From contig JAFEMH010001297.1 in NCBI GenBank assembly GCA_022495995.1, positions 310,001 to 374,000 of the forward strand: a stretch of 64,000 nt of DNA. Reading direction: 5' to 3'. A program made the translations under genes and the position numbers. Positions 32,560 through 42,597 of this stretch are shown piece by piece. The notes beneath the pieces are model-generated. The model was not told the DNA's origin. It ran no database searches and worked only from the letters and a program-made list of their open reading frames with translations. The stretch is from Adenophora triphylla var. japonica. Lineage: Eukaryota > Streptophyta > Magnoliopsida > Asterales > Campanulaceae. The first letter of the stretch is position 1. Every line of letters begins with the position of its first letter.

Positions 32560-32950
32560 CTAAGGGGAATCAAAAGCGAAGGGGGAGTTCATTCAATATT
32601 CCAGAAATTTCATATAAAATGCAAAGAGAATTAAAGAGCTGAAGTTTTTAAAGTTTTTTATCAAGAAAAGCTTCAACCTTCAACAATGGCGGTTCTTGGC
32701 ATGGACAAAATCATTCCTAAACCCTAGAAAACGCTGGAACATGAAAGGAAGTTGTAAGAAAAGGAGAAATTTCATACCTGAGTTTGCAAGAATGAATGGA
32801 ATCAATGCAGAAAGCAACTTCGTCGGAAAAATCAAGCTCGCCGGGAACTGGGTTTGAAGATTGCTGTGTTCGCCGGTGAGTTTCTTGCCAAATGCTCTCA
32901 ATTGCTTGGGGTTTGTAAAGAGTAAAATGAAAGGGGTTTTAGCTTTTATA
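32560..32950 (-). promoter_or_regulatory. Promoter and 5'-UTR intron of the antisense gene
   Basis: The minus strand has TATAAAAG at 32950-32943. About 165 bases further a CAG|GTATGA donor (32777/32776) opens an intron that closes at CCCCTTAG (32560), two bases before the ATG at 32557. A T/A-rich intron of 217 bp is typical of plants. Element 2 has the same arrangement at 47849-48233. The signals are read by eye, without expression data. Confidence 0.6.
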
Positions 32951-33173
32951 CCTCCCCAAATCGGGTCGACCCATGGGTAAAGCGTAGATTCGGGTGAGGC
33001 GCCCCAAGAATTAAATGTTAAACACAGTTATCAAGGCGTGACAAGACTGGGGGGCCCCATGTCATCATCAGAATAGTAACCGTCAGATACCCACCAATGA
33101 CGCGTGTAAAACCTGTTCGTATCCCATATGCCGAGGACGAGCTAACTTTCTATTCGTCTAAAGCCGAGCTAGA

Positions 33174-33187
33174 AAGTTGGGGGCCAC
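33174..33187 (+). promoter_or_regulatory. Polypurine tract region, element 1
   Basis: AAGTTGGGGGCCAC lies directly before the 3' LTR. Element 2 has AACTTGGGGGCTTC in the same place. Confidence 0.65.
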
Positions 33188-33941
33188 TGAACGGTATAAA
33201 CCGAGCTACGAACATAGGCTTGCCCGAACCTGGGCCCAACTATATTGGGTCATGGATATTATATATTCATCAAGTATTAGGGCCGAGCATTCCCTTCCTC
33301 GTATGCCGAGGAACGTTTACCTTGGCCTTATGTCGCCATTCTTGGGCCGGCCTATCTCAATTACCGAGGAGAGAAAAGTCCTTTGCTCGGCATGTCACCA
33401 ATTACCGAGGAAACAAAAGTATTCTCCCCGGCATATTTTCATGTCGGCCATTCATCAAGTGACGAGGAAGCAGGATCGTTCTCCTCGGCTAATTTGCCAA
33501 AGGCCGAGGAAAATCATTTGCCTTCCTGCGGCGTCCGGCTAGCGCTACAATCCTTATTCAACAAGGATTATACAGTTGTAACCCAATCAGGATTACAGTT
33601 ACCAATAGCAATTCAAGTCAAACAATGACTCCTTAACAGATATAATTCTCTTAAGATTATATCTTATCTCTCTACAAGTTCACTCCAACATGGATTCTAC
33701 CTATCCATTCTTATAAATACAAGCCCCATGGCTCATTATTCGGTACGTTACTTTTTACATTGGAGAAACTCTGTCAATTTGATTTCTCTAATAACAACCG
33801 TGAACTTACTCTCACGCCGGAGGGCCTTTAGCCGGATCCGCCCCGGCTTAGTTTACGTGTTTTCTCTTATTTTCAGGCCTTGCAATCGCCGGAGCATTCG
33901 ACGCTTGGATTTGGGCTGATTTGACGATTTTGGCATCATCA
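33188..33941 (+). repeat. 3' LTR, Tat-type element 1
   Basis: Matches 21128-21882 except for a few positions, mostly indels around 33527-33546 (CCTGCGGCGTCC against CCTCGGCGTTCC). TATAAATA at 33711-33720. Confidence 0.93.
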
Positions 33942-34996
33942 GTAAGTGTTAAATATTTTATTTAATTAGAAATGATAATAATATTAAAAATTTTACTAAT
34001 CTTGGAAATAAAGAATATAAAATTAAATAAAAATGGTGGGGTATAGGATGATTAGTTGGATGGGGTAATATGGTTATTGGGTTTATTTTATTTCGATAGA
34101 TCAAACAATTTTTTTTTCTTTATAAAAAAAATTAAAGCATAGTAAATAAAGTATTTATAAATTTTTTGAATATTTATCCGTCTAAAAAACTTGTGTATTT
34201 GGCGCCTTTTGATTGGCTGGATGAATTTCATATTAAAATAAAAATTATATTTCTTTGACCTCAATTATTTTATAATAAATTATATTTTTAAAAATAAAAT
34301 TATACACCAAATTTCTTTAAAAAAAAATTCTTTAAATAGAGACTTCTTTCATTTGATTTGGACACAGAAAAAAAATCCTCTTTTTTAAATATAAATTTCT
34401 TACTTATCCTTTGTTAATTTTCCTTTCTAATTTTTAATATATTTTTAGTGAAAAGTAATTAAGTGTGAAATATTTTATTTAATTATAAATGATAATAATA
34501 TTAATAAAATTATGAGAGCCGTAAATTACACGGGCCTAAAGAGGCGCGTGAATTCATTAGGTTTTTTTTTTTTACATGGACATATGTGTCGTCTATCTGT
34601 GGAAAGGCAATTTCGACATTTCTCTGGGGCGTGTACTGCACGAGCCGAGAACGGTGCATGTATGTACGTTTTTTTTCCTTTTTTTTTTTTTAAGAATTTT
34701 GACACATGTCTCCCGTTGATTGGCTGGCTGAATTTCCAAATTTTTTTTCCCAATTTCTTTACCCTCACTTATTTTATAATAAATTAATTTTTCTTTAAAT
34801 TTTTTTACACCAAAATTCATAAATTCTTTCTCTTTAAATAAATAGAGACTTCTTTCATTTGATTTGGATAAAGAAATAAACCTCCTCTTTTTTAAATATA
34901 AATTTCTTAATTATTGTTTGTTAATTCGTATTTTATTTTTCTATATATTTTTTGTAAAAATTATATAAGTGTAAAGTATTTATTTTTAATTATAAA

Positions 34997-34998
34997 TG

Positions 34999-35066
<68 letters not shown>

Positions 35067-35067
35067 C
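34997..35067. repeat. (AAT)n microsatellite
   Basis: About 23 uninterrupted ATA/AAT triplets within the Helitron-like element. Confidence 0.95.
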
Positions 35068-35939
35068 TTACTAATAATAAAAATAAATAATATAAAATAA
35101 AATAAAAGTGATGGGGTCTAGGATGATGAGTTGGAATGGTGTTGAATTTTTATAAATAAAACGATTGTGTATTTAAAAAGTATATATGGTTATTTTATAT
35201 AATAATAATATATATCCATTTAATAAGTTAGATTGTGTAATATGGTTCTTGTGCTTATTTAATTTTATGTCAATATTAGAAGAAATAAAGATATTATAAA
35301 TTGGTATTTTAAAAAAGGGGGAGTAAGAAGTGGGTTTGGTTTTATGAGGAATGGGGGGTTTGGCCAATTTTTTTTTCATTTAACGAAATTGTTAGTATTT
35401 TTTTTCTTCTAACAATTAAATAAGTTAAATTGAAAATAAATATCATAATTAAGTTCATAATGAGTTAATGTAAATCAATATGACATGATTTTTTAGATGT
35501 ACGAGCATGAGTTAATGGAAATTTTCCATTTGAAAAATAATGATATTAGTTCTTATTATATAAATGTACTATCCTGTTGGTATGACTAACTCTTTTGTTT
35601 TTATTTCAAAAATTCTCTTTATCAAAACGAAATAAAATATCACCTTTTTTTTTTACTAGATTTCTAATCTTCACTTTTTTTAACTGATTTCAATAACTTA
35701 TTTCGTATATGATAAACATGTTCGTCTGTTTTATTTAATTTTTTAAATGATAAAAACTACAGAATTGTATATAGAGAAATGCGTAATCCTTTTGATTTAT
35801 GTTCTATTTCTATTTTATTGATTTCTAATTTTTATGTACTGACAATGTAGCCTTTAAGGAAGTATTTTATAATGTATAAACGAATTGAATTTTTGATTTA
35901 TTTTAGTTAAATTTTTTATTTTTTGAATATATAGTAATG

Positions 35940-35968
35940 CCCCGTGCATCGCACGGGAGTCAATCTAG
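35940..35968 (+). other. Helitron-type 3' terminus
   Basis: CCCCGTGCATCGCACGGG forms a GC hairpin, and ten bases later the sequence reads CTAG before T. This hairpin plus CTRR with insertion before T is the Helitron 3' signature. Confidence 0.65.
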
Positions 35969-36233
35969 TTATACTTAATAATAAAGATTTTGGGTTACTT
36001 CTTTTATTGTCAATTGGTTTCGAGATGAAACTTCAGACTTTATCATGGTATCAGAGCAGCCTCTGTACATGTGCATTTCTAACGGCATATGATGTTCTAG
36101 TTCTGCGTCACCCAAGACCAAAGAGTCCACATTGTAAACTCACATATTGGATACTCGTAATGGGACGTGTTGAAATAATTATTCTAAATCGGAAATATTT
36201 ATCCTAAATCGTAGAAATGACTAATGAAGCAGG
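35969..36233 (+). mobile_element. TRIM-like element, cut at both sides
   Basis: A partial LTR ends TTTATCA at 36045, followed by the complete initiator-Met primer-binding site TGGTATCAGAGC (36046-36057). A 110-bp middle follows, then TGGGACG and a second LTR start TGTTGAAATAATTATTC at 36168. The left LTR is cut by the Helitron end and the right LTR is interrupted by element 2, continuing after 49496. No coding capacity. Confidence 0.7.
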
Positions 36234-36238
36234 GTTCT

Positions 36239-36997
36239 TGATACGACCCCATAAATTACATTGGGCCCTAATAATAAGAAACCAGGCCCAATAGCTAATT
36301 AAGGTCCAGGCCCATTGGGCTTAGGCCGCCCAATAGAATTTGCCGTTTCAGCGACATAGAATGAATAGGCTCATTGGAACTGTTTTAGACCCCGGCGAGA
36401 AGGGACGTGGGGATACCGATTTTAGGGACAATGGGGCTATGCGAAAGACATGGCCGAGCTCATGCTCGCCTCATGAGTAAGAGGAGTACGTTGCTCGCAG
36501 GCTACCTAGGTCAGGGCGACATGACAGTTGATGTCGCCCATAATCAGGTTGTCGCCTGAGCGAAAAGGAATTCAAGGCATTACCAGGATGGTACGTTGAT
36601 TGTCGCCTACGTCCCCAACCCTAAGTACTTGTGATGGATGACTGATGTGACAAGGTGAACAGTGAAATCCCACTAAGTTGAAGTTGGTTGAGATCACTTC
36701 CTTTGGATGATTGACAAGTGTCCCCCATGTGCAAGGCACATGGGGGGCTTAGGGATATATAAAGGGTGAATAGTGGTCATTGCATGGTATGTTTTTCTCT
36801 CTCTAGATCATCCATTGTTATACCACCTCCCTTGTTCATCTAACCTTACTCTCACGCCGGAGGGGGTACGCCGGAGTCACCCCCGGCCTAGTTTACCTTG
36901 TTCCTTGTGTGCAGGCGGCCAACCAAGCAAGGAAGCAGCCGGAGTATCCAGGTCATCTCAGTTCCTGTGCAACCAAAGATTTTTCATGGTAGCATCA
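36239..36997 (+). repeat. 5' LTR, element 2
   Basis: Pairs with 48721-49491. TATATAAAG at about 36756 is the likely TATA box. The R/U5 part holds CTCACGCCGGAGGGGGTACG, copied in reverse at 46993-47038. Confidence 0.93.
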
Positions 36998-36999
36998 GT

Positions 37000-37016
37000 T
37001 GGTTCCGTTGCCGGGA
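37000..37016 (+). promoter_or_regulatory. Primer-binding site, probably tRNA-Glu type
   Basis: TGGTTCCGTTGCCGGGA starts two bases inside the LTR; same type as in element 1. Confidence 0.7.
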
Positions 37017-37211
37017 CCTGATTTTTGTTCCTTGTTTTGGTTGGAAGATTATTGGGGAAGGTTAGAAGGTTTATTGAGAAGGTTACGGTGAGTTTGGTTT
37101 GGTGTTCTTCAGCTTCGTGTTCTTGCTGAGAGGTGTTTTGAAGGTGGTTATTTGGTGTTGAAGTTGATTGTGATCAGTTTGGGTCGTTTATAAGCCCAGA
37201 ATATAGTCAAA

Positions 37212-39399
37212 ATGGTACAAGAAAAGGATACTCAGGCCAAGGGAGCCCAGAACCCTATGACGGAAACTCCAAATGCCAAGGATACTCGCAAGGATGCCCG
37301 CGGGGCGAGATCAGGAACTGCTCGCGAAGGCGATGTCCACACTTCTGAGACAGATTCGGCCATTAGGAGCGCCCGTAGGCGAGAAGATAGAGAGCGAGAA
37401 GCGAGAAACAAAGGAAAGGAAGGACAGCGAGACCCCATTCCATCTAAAACCCAGAGTGCCAGGGCCGAAGCTGAACGGCTAAGAAATGAGAATGCCTATA
37501 TGATGAAGGTTCTCGCGAATAATGAGCGGCTAAAAAAGATAGGCCAGGCCCCTACTGTGATCCCGCCTGAGATGTCAGTCGAGGTCGAAGGACGAGATAG
37601 AGGAAGGCAAAGCGCCAGTCGAAATGCATCCAAGAGGGATGAAGGGCGGACGAGGAACATGTCGCCGCCTGAGAATGAAGAAAGGGTTCGCAAGCATCAA
37701 GAGGATGAAAGAGCGAGATCTGAAAGGGTCAAGAGGAGACGTGCGGATCGTATTGAAGAGGGAAGGATTTATCATAAGTCGGGAAATTCGCGAGATGACT
37801 CTTACTATTTTGGATATGAAAGCGATGAGGGATCCACAGCCGACAGAGATTATGTGCCAAGTCGCTCGAGGTATTCCGATGATGATACATATGTAAGGGA
37901 AAGGTCCCACAGATCAAGGCACTCCGACAGAGCTCGTCGAGAAGAAATGTCGCTACGGGATAGAGATCGTAGGAGGCGAGAAAGGATCGATAGAGAAAGG
38001 AGTGATAGACAAAGGGCGCAGAAAGCCGCCGAAGCCGACAAGATTGCGGAGGCTATTAGAGTGGCCGAAGCTTTGAAAGCCGTAGAATTAGCCAAAGCCG
38101 CAGACCGAGAAGGCGAAGAAAAGTGAAGATGATAAATGGAAATCCGAAATGGTGGAGATGGCTAAGAAAATTAAAGAGCTGGAAGCGGGAAACGAAGCCC
38201 CGTGAAGTGAAAGGTTCTTATTTGGCCCCGTTTGTAAAGAGCATCTCGATTGCCGCCCACGACCCCCGCTTTCCGCATGCCAAATCTACCGAGTTATTCA
38301 GTGGAGCACTAGAGCTAACACTCATATTGGAGGGTTTGAGAGTAACATTGTCGCTGCTGACCGACAATGAAGCTATAATCTGCAAGGCGTTTGCGAGCAC
38401 CCTTGCTGATCACGCACTGGAATGGTTCTTGGCGCAGCCAGCGGAATCAGTGATGGGGTATCAGGATCTCAAAAATAAGTTTTTGGCGAGATTCAGTGGA
38501 TCAGGAGCGCAGCCCGCTCAAAAGACCGAATTGTGTAGTTTGAAGCAGTACGAAGGAGAAAGCATTTCGGCTTTCACAGATAGATTTATGGAGGTCGTAA
38601 ACCGGATTGCGAGACGTCGGTCGGGCGAGATTATTATGCTATTTAACTCGGTGGTTGTTGCCGTGCCCGTTCAAGGCGGAGTTACGTATGCGCTTGCCGA
38701 AGACAACCGGTGAGTTGTACGAAAGGGTTAGAGCTTATCGTAGTGGTTTTGAGAAGGAAGCTGTTAAAGCCGCCCGCTCGGCAAAGAAGCTCCGGCAAGA
38801 AAAGTGCCAAAGAGCGGATTGAAGTTGTCAAAGAGGAAAGCAAGGTTGATCGAGGAGGTCGCAGTGGATCTCGCACTGGCGGAAACAAAGGGGGTCGAGG
38901 TAGAGGTCAGGAGCAAGGAAGGATCATTAAGTTTAGTAAGTTGAACACTACTTTGAGCGAGATTTGGAGGAAGGAGGAATTTCCAGAGCCTTACCCCATT
39001 CGAGAAGATACTTATGGGGCTCGGGATCCAAGCAAATATTGCGATTTTCACAAAGACAAGGGGCATACAATAGAAGACTGTTATAATTTGAGAAAGTTGA
39101 TTCAAGTCAGGATTGATAAAGGCGACTTCAAACAATATCTCGAGGGCACTGCGAGGCGAGAAGAAGGAGGGCGACAAGATAGAGCCCAGGGTCGAAACGT
39201 AGTCGATGTGATTCAGGACCCATTACCAAGTGTCGCGCAGTTGGACAATCAAATAATGATGTTGGCGCACAGTTTTGATATTCCCCCGTTTGCCGCCAGC
39301 GAAGACAAGGTGATTAGTTTTTCGAGAAGTGAGCTTGCCGCAACAAAGGGTCATGGGAGCCAACCTGTTATCATCACCATAAGCCCGGAAACAATGTAG
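37212..39399 (+). pseudogene. Gag of element 2, two phase changes
   Basis: The first frame (37212-38126) is a charged, Arg/Glu-rich head with DRDRRRRERIDRERSDRQRA and an Ala/Glu/Lys helix. The second (38123-38713) holds the capsid region with AFASTLADHALEWFL and YEGESISAFTDRFMEVV. The third (38710-39399) holds CDFHKDKGHTIEDC, the knuckle-like motif also seen in element 1. Overlaps of 4 bp (ATGA/GTGA-like) between frames look like single-base losses, not regulated overlaps. The frame ends in TAG just before the protease. The protein would package element RNA. Confidence 0.82.
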
Positions 39400-39408
39400 T
39401 ACAGGCGC

Positions 39409-40488
39409 GTGATGGTTGATTCGGGAGCTAGCAGGAATGTGTTGTATTATGAAGCCTTCAAAAGGATGAACTACTCTGACGCTAATCTGGTGCCCTACCA
39501 GGGATGCCTTGAAGGATTTACAAACCACTCTGTTAAGGTGAAAGGGACAATCCTGTTGGAGGTAGAGATTGGCGAGGGCGAATTGGTCAGAAGCGAGATG
39601 GTGGAGTTTTTTGTGATTGATTTGGTTTCCGCTTACAATGCGATAGTTGGAATTCCCTTTTTGTTAAGTTTTGAAATGGTGCTGTCCATCCCGCATCAGA
39701 GGGTAAAGTACCCCACGGCCCGTGGCATTGGCTGGCTGAAGAGTGAGGCTATCTCGGTTGCGAGAAAAAAGAAGGAGATGGTAAAAGCAAAAGGGAAAGC
39801 CACTTGTTCATTGGTGACAAAGTCTGATTCTCGCCAACTAAGGATTAATATGGTTGAGCTTGGGGAATGTGAAAATGATTCAGTGATAACGGAGAGTTTG
39901 GAGAATGGCAAAGCTGTGATTGTCGCTGAGGCGCAAAGGACACCGGAGATGGTTGAAGAAGTAATCAAAGTTTTCAGTGGGCGAGATTCCAGCCAGTGGA
40001 GCGCCGGCCAGAATGCTAAAGGCGAGGTGGTTTTGGGGATTGAAGTTGTGAATGGGACGCCAAGTTTAAGCTATGCTAGGGTGGTACAGTTTGTCGACAT
40101 GGGGGAACCCAGGGTTGAGGAGATCGTGATTGAGGAGATTTTTGATAGTGAATCTGAGGAAGATTGCGAGATGATAGAGGTGGAAACCCCCGATGGGTGG
40201 CCTACGGGAAAGACATTTGCTGATTCTGGAAAGATGATTCCCGCCAAGGCCCGGGAGAGTAAGAAGCGGAAAAGGATAGAGGTTGAGACTTTGCAGACGC
40301 GAGATGAGCCCGAGCTCCAGGCAGGGGAGGAGCTAGAGGAAGTGGAGATCAACCGTTACTTCCCGGAGCAGCGAGTTAAGATCGGGAAACAATTGTTCAG
40401 GGATGAGCGAGAACAATTGGTCGAATTTCTTAAAGATAATTTGGATGTGTTTGCATGGCGGCCTGAGGATATGAAGGGAATAGATTAG
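39409..40488 (+). CDS. Retropepsin and linker, element 2
   Basis: MVDSGASRNVLYYEAFKRM gives the D-S-G-A active site near residue 3, and NAIVGIPFLLSFEMVLSIPH the second conserved segment. An acidic linker follows, ending FRDEREQLVEFLKDNLDVFA just before reverse transcriptase. The protease is in the same frame as the gag knuckle upstream (one TAG between) and the RT downstream (one TAG at 40486-40488), so two single stops separate parts of one gag-pol frame. The stops could be point mutations or read-through sites; nothing favours the latter. Confidence 0.82.
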   Translation: MMVDSGASRNVLYYEAFKRMNYSDANLVPYQGCLEGFTNHSVKVKGTILLEVEIGEGELVRSEMVEFFVIDLVSAYNAIVGIPFLLSFEMVLSIPHQRVKYPTARGIGWLKSEAISVARKKKEMVKAKGKATCSLVTKSDSRQLRINMVELGECENDSVITESLENGKAVIVAEAQRTPEMVEEVIKVFSGRDSSQWSAGQNAKGEVVLGIEVVNGTPSLSYARVVQFVDMGEPRVEEIVIEEIFDSESEEDCEMIEVETPDGWPTGKTFADSGKMIPAKARESKKRKRIEVETLQTRDEPELQAGEELEEVEINRYFPEQRVKIGKQLFRDEREQLVEFLKDNLDVFAWRPEDMKGID

Positions 40489-40554
40489 AATGTCGCTTTA
40501 CATTGCCTGAATGCAGATCCTAATGTAGAGCCGTTCAAGCAGAGGGTCAGACAT

Positions 40555-42597
40555 TTGTCGCCAGAAAAGGAAGGCGCGGTTTTGAAAGAGGTGGATAAAT
40601 TGTTGAAGGCGGGAATCATTGAGCAGATTCAGTATCCAGAGTGGTTAGCTTGTCCCGTAATGGTTCTAAAGTCAAATAAGAATTGGAGAATGTGCATTGA
40701 CTTTACTGATTTGAATACCGCCTGTCCCAAAGATTGCTACCCGCTACCTAGAATTGATAAATTGGTGGATTCGATTGCCGGCCATAGAGTCTTCAGCTTC
40801 ATTGATGCGTATTCGGGGTATCATCAAATCAAGATGTGCGAAAATGATAAGGCTAAAACGGCTTTCCGAACCCCTAAAGGAAATTTCTGTTACAAGATGA
40901 TGCCATTCGGCTTGAAGAATGCCGGAGCGACTTATCAGCGAATGGTGAATGAGGTTTTCAAGTCGCAGATTGGGCGAAACCTGGAAGCATATATAGATGA
41001 CATGGTGATAAAAACAAAGGAGTATGATCATGTGTTGGATCTCGCCGAGACATTCGAAAATTTGAGGAGAAACTCAATGAAATTGAATCCCAGCAAGTGT
41101 ACGTTTGGAGTGACTGCGGGAAAATTTTTGGGCTTTCTGGTGAATAGGCGCGGGATAGAAGCTAATCCCGAAAAAATTCAGGCTTTATTGGAGATGTCGC
41201 CGCCCCGGTCGATACGCGAGATACAAAGGTTGAATGGGAGGATTATAGCCTTGGGGAGATTCATTTCTAAGCTGGCCGAAAAGTGTTTGCCGTTCTTTAA
41301 GGTGTTGAAGGGGGTGAAGAGTTTTGCTTGGGACGAAGAATGTGATGCCGCATTTGAACAGATGAAAGTATATCTGGGTAAGCCGCCGTTATTATGTAGC
41401 CCTGTTGAGGGAGAAGAGTTATTTGTTTATTTGGCGGCTTCAGACTTGGCAGTGGCAGCAGTTCTTGTGCGAGAAGAGAAGGGGATTCAAAGACCGATTT
41501 ACTATGTGTCTAAGGCATTGAGCGAGGTAGAGTCAAGGTACTTTAATGCCGAGAAGTTGGCCTATGCTTTGGTAGTGGCCGCGAGAAAATTGAGAGCTTA
41601 TTTTGTCGCACATACCATTGTTGTATTAAGTGACGCTCCCTTGAGAAAGATTTTGCAGCGACCTGATGCCGCGGGAAGATTGCTGAAATGGTCAATTGAG
41701 TTAACTGAGTTTGATTTAAAGTATGAAGCTCGCCGGGCAATTAAGGCGCAGGCGCTGGCAGATTTCATCGTTGAGACATCTTTTGTTAAGTCGCAGGAGG
41801 AATTGATGGAAGATGTAATAAAGAAGAAAGCGGAAAAGAAGGTAGGGCCCAGTCTGCGGGAAAAGGAGGAAAGGCCGTTTGATTGTTGGGCTCTGTATGT
41901 TGATGGGTCGTCCTCGAAGGATAAGGGCGGCGCGGGAATCACTCTGACTTCGCCGGATGGAGAAGTAAAGTATGAGAAAGCCCTGAGATTTAAGTTCAAT
42001 GTTTCGAATAATCAAGCAGAGTACGAGGCTTTGATCGCCGGGGTAGAATTGGCGCGAGATATTGGGCTGAAGAAGATAGTGATTCACTCGGATTCCCAGT
42101 TAATTGTCAATCAGATAAATGGCGAGTATGGAGTTTTGAATGTGGTGCTAACAAAATATTGTGACTTGGCGAGAAGTTTATTAAAAAGTTTTGAGTTCTG
42201 GGAGTTGGTGCGAGTTGATAGAGCCGATAATTCGCGAGCTGATGAATTGAGTAGGACGGCGGGATCTGAGGAGCAGAGCACTGCCGATGAGCCAATGATT
42301 GAATATGTGGATATGCCGGTGATCGATAGACCGATTGTCGCTGAGATCGTCGATGGCGAGAAGGATTGGGTTGTGGAAATGAAGGAATTTCTAGATAAAG
42401 GAGAGTTGCCGCCAGATGAGGGTAAGGCGAAAGTGATAAAGGCGACATCCCCAAGATTCACTGTGCAAGATGGAGTATTGTATAGGAGGTCTTTTTCAAA
42501 ACCACTAATGAGGTGCGTTGAGCCCGGCACTGGTTTTGAAGAGTTTTGTTCGAGATCCATGAGGGGTATGTGGTGGCCATCCGGGCGAGAAAGTTAG
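40555..42597 (+). CDS. Reverse transcriptase with two RNase H domains
   Basis: 680 codons open. RT: WRMCIDFTDLNTACPKDCYP, FSFIDAYSGYHQIKM, MMPFGLKNAGATYQRMVNEV and the catalytic AYIDDMVIKTK, residues about 45-280. The first RNase H (gypsy type, about 290-415) has VESRYFNAEKLAYALVVAA. The second (about 445-570) has LYVDGSSSKDKGGAGITLTS, SNNQAEYEALIAGVELA, HSDSQLIVNQ and NSRADELSRTA, the D-E-D-D set of an archaeal-like RNase H. A short integrase start ends with a phase change near 42595. It would copy element RNA into DNA within particles. Confidence 0.92.
   Translation: MSPEKEGAVLKEVDKLLKAGIIEQIQYPEWLACPVMVLKSNKNWRMCIDFTDLNTACPKDCYPLPRIDKLVDSIAGHRVFSFIDAYSGYHQIKMCENDKAKTAFRTPKGNFCYKMMPFGLKNAGATYQRMVNEVFKSQIGRNLEAYIDDMVIKTKEYDHVLDLAETFENLRRNSMKLNPSKCTFGVTAGKFLGFLVNRRGIEANPEKIQALLEMSPPRSIREIQRLNGRIIALGRFISKLAEKCLPFFKVLKGVKSFAWDEECDAAFEQMKVYLGKPPLLCSPVEGEELFVYLAASDLAVAAVLVREEKGIQRPIYYVSKALSEVESRYFNAEKLAYALVVAARKLRAYFVAHTIVVLSDAPLRKILQRPDAAGRLLKWSIELTEFDLKYEARRAIKAQALADFIVETSFVKSQEELMEDVIKKKAEKKVGPSLREKEERPFDCWALYVDGSSSKDKGGAGITLTSPDGEVKYEKALRFKFNVSNNQAEYEALIAGVELARDIGLKKIVIHSDSQLIVNQINGEYGVLNVVLTKYCDLARSLLKSFEFWELVRVDRADNSRADELSRTAGSEEQSTADEPMIEYVDMPVIDRPIVAEIVDGEKDWVVEMKEFLDKGELPPDEGKAKVIKATSPRFTVQDGVLYRRSFSKPLMRCVEPGTGFEEFCSRSMRGMWWPSGRES

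Larger units (their letters stand above)
21128..33941 (+). mobile_element. 12.8-kb Tat/Retand-type Ty3/gypsy element with antisense gene
   Basis: LTRs of 755 and 754 bp (21128-21882, 33188-33941) with TGAACGG and GGCATCATCA ends, flanked by the duplication GTAAG (21123-21127, 33942-33946). The order is primer-binding site, gag-protease, reverse transcriptase, gypsy RNase H, archaeal-like RNase H, integrase, hairpin repeat array, antisense gene, polypurine tract. The dual RNase H and the extra reading frame between integrase and 3' LTR are hallmarks of the Tat lineage. LTRs are almost identical, implying a recent insertion, yet pol has several phase changes. Confidence 0.93.
20328..35968 (+). 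mobile_element. Helitron-like element with tandem ~480-bp units, split by later insertions
   Basis: Removing the MITE (20827-21101) and the LTR element (21128-33941) leaves 20328-20826, 21102-21127 and 33947-35968. Here a unit recurs about three times: a block around GACATGTGTCG and a GCGCGTG hairpin, a T run, TTTTGACACGTGGC, TTTAAATAGACACTTCTTTC and TTGATTTGGACACAGAAA. Copies start near 20330, 34200 (partial) and 34510. The right end has a GC hairpin followed by CTAG before T, the Helitron 3' signature. The 5' TC end is not identified, so the left limit is arbitrary. No Rep-helicase is seen; it would be non-autonomous. Confidence 0.5.
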
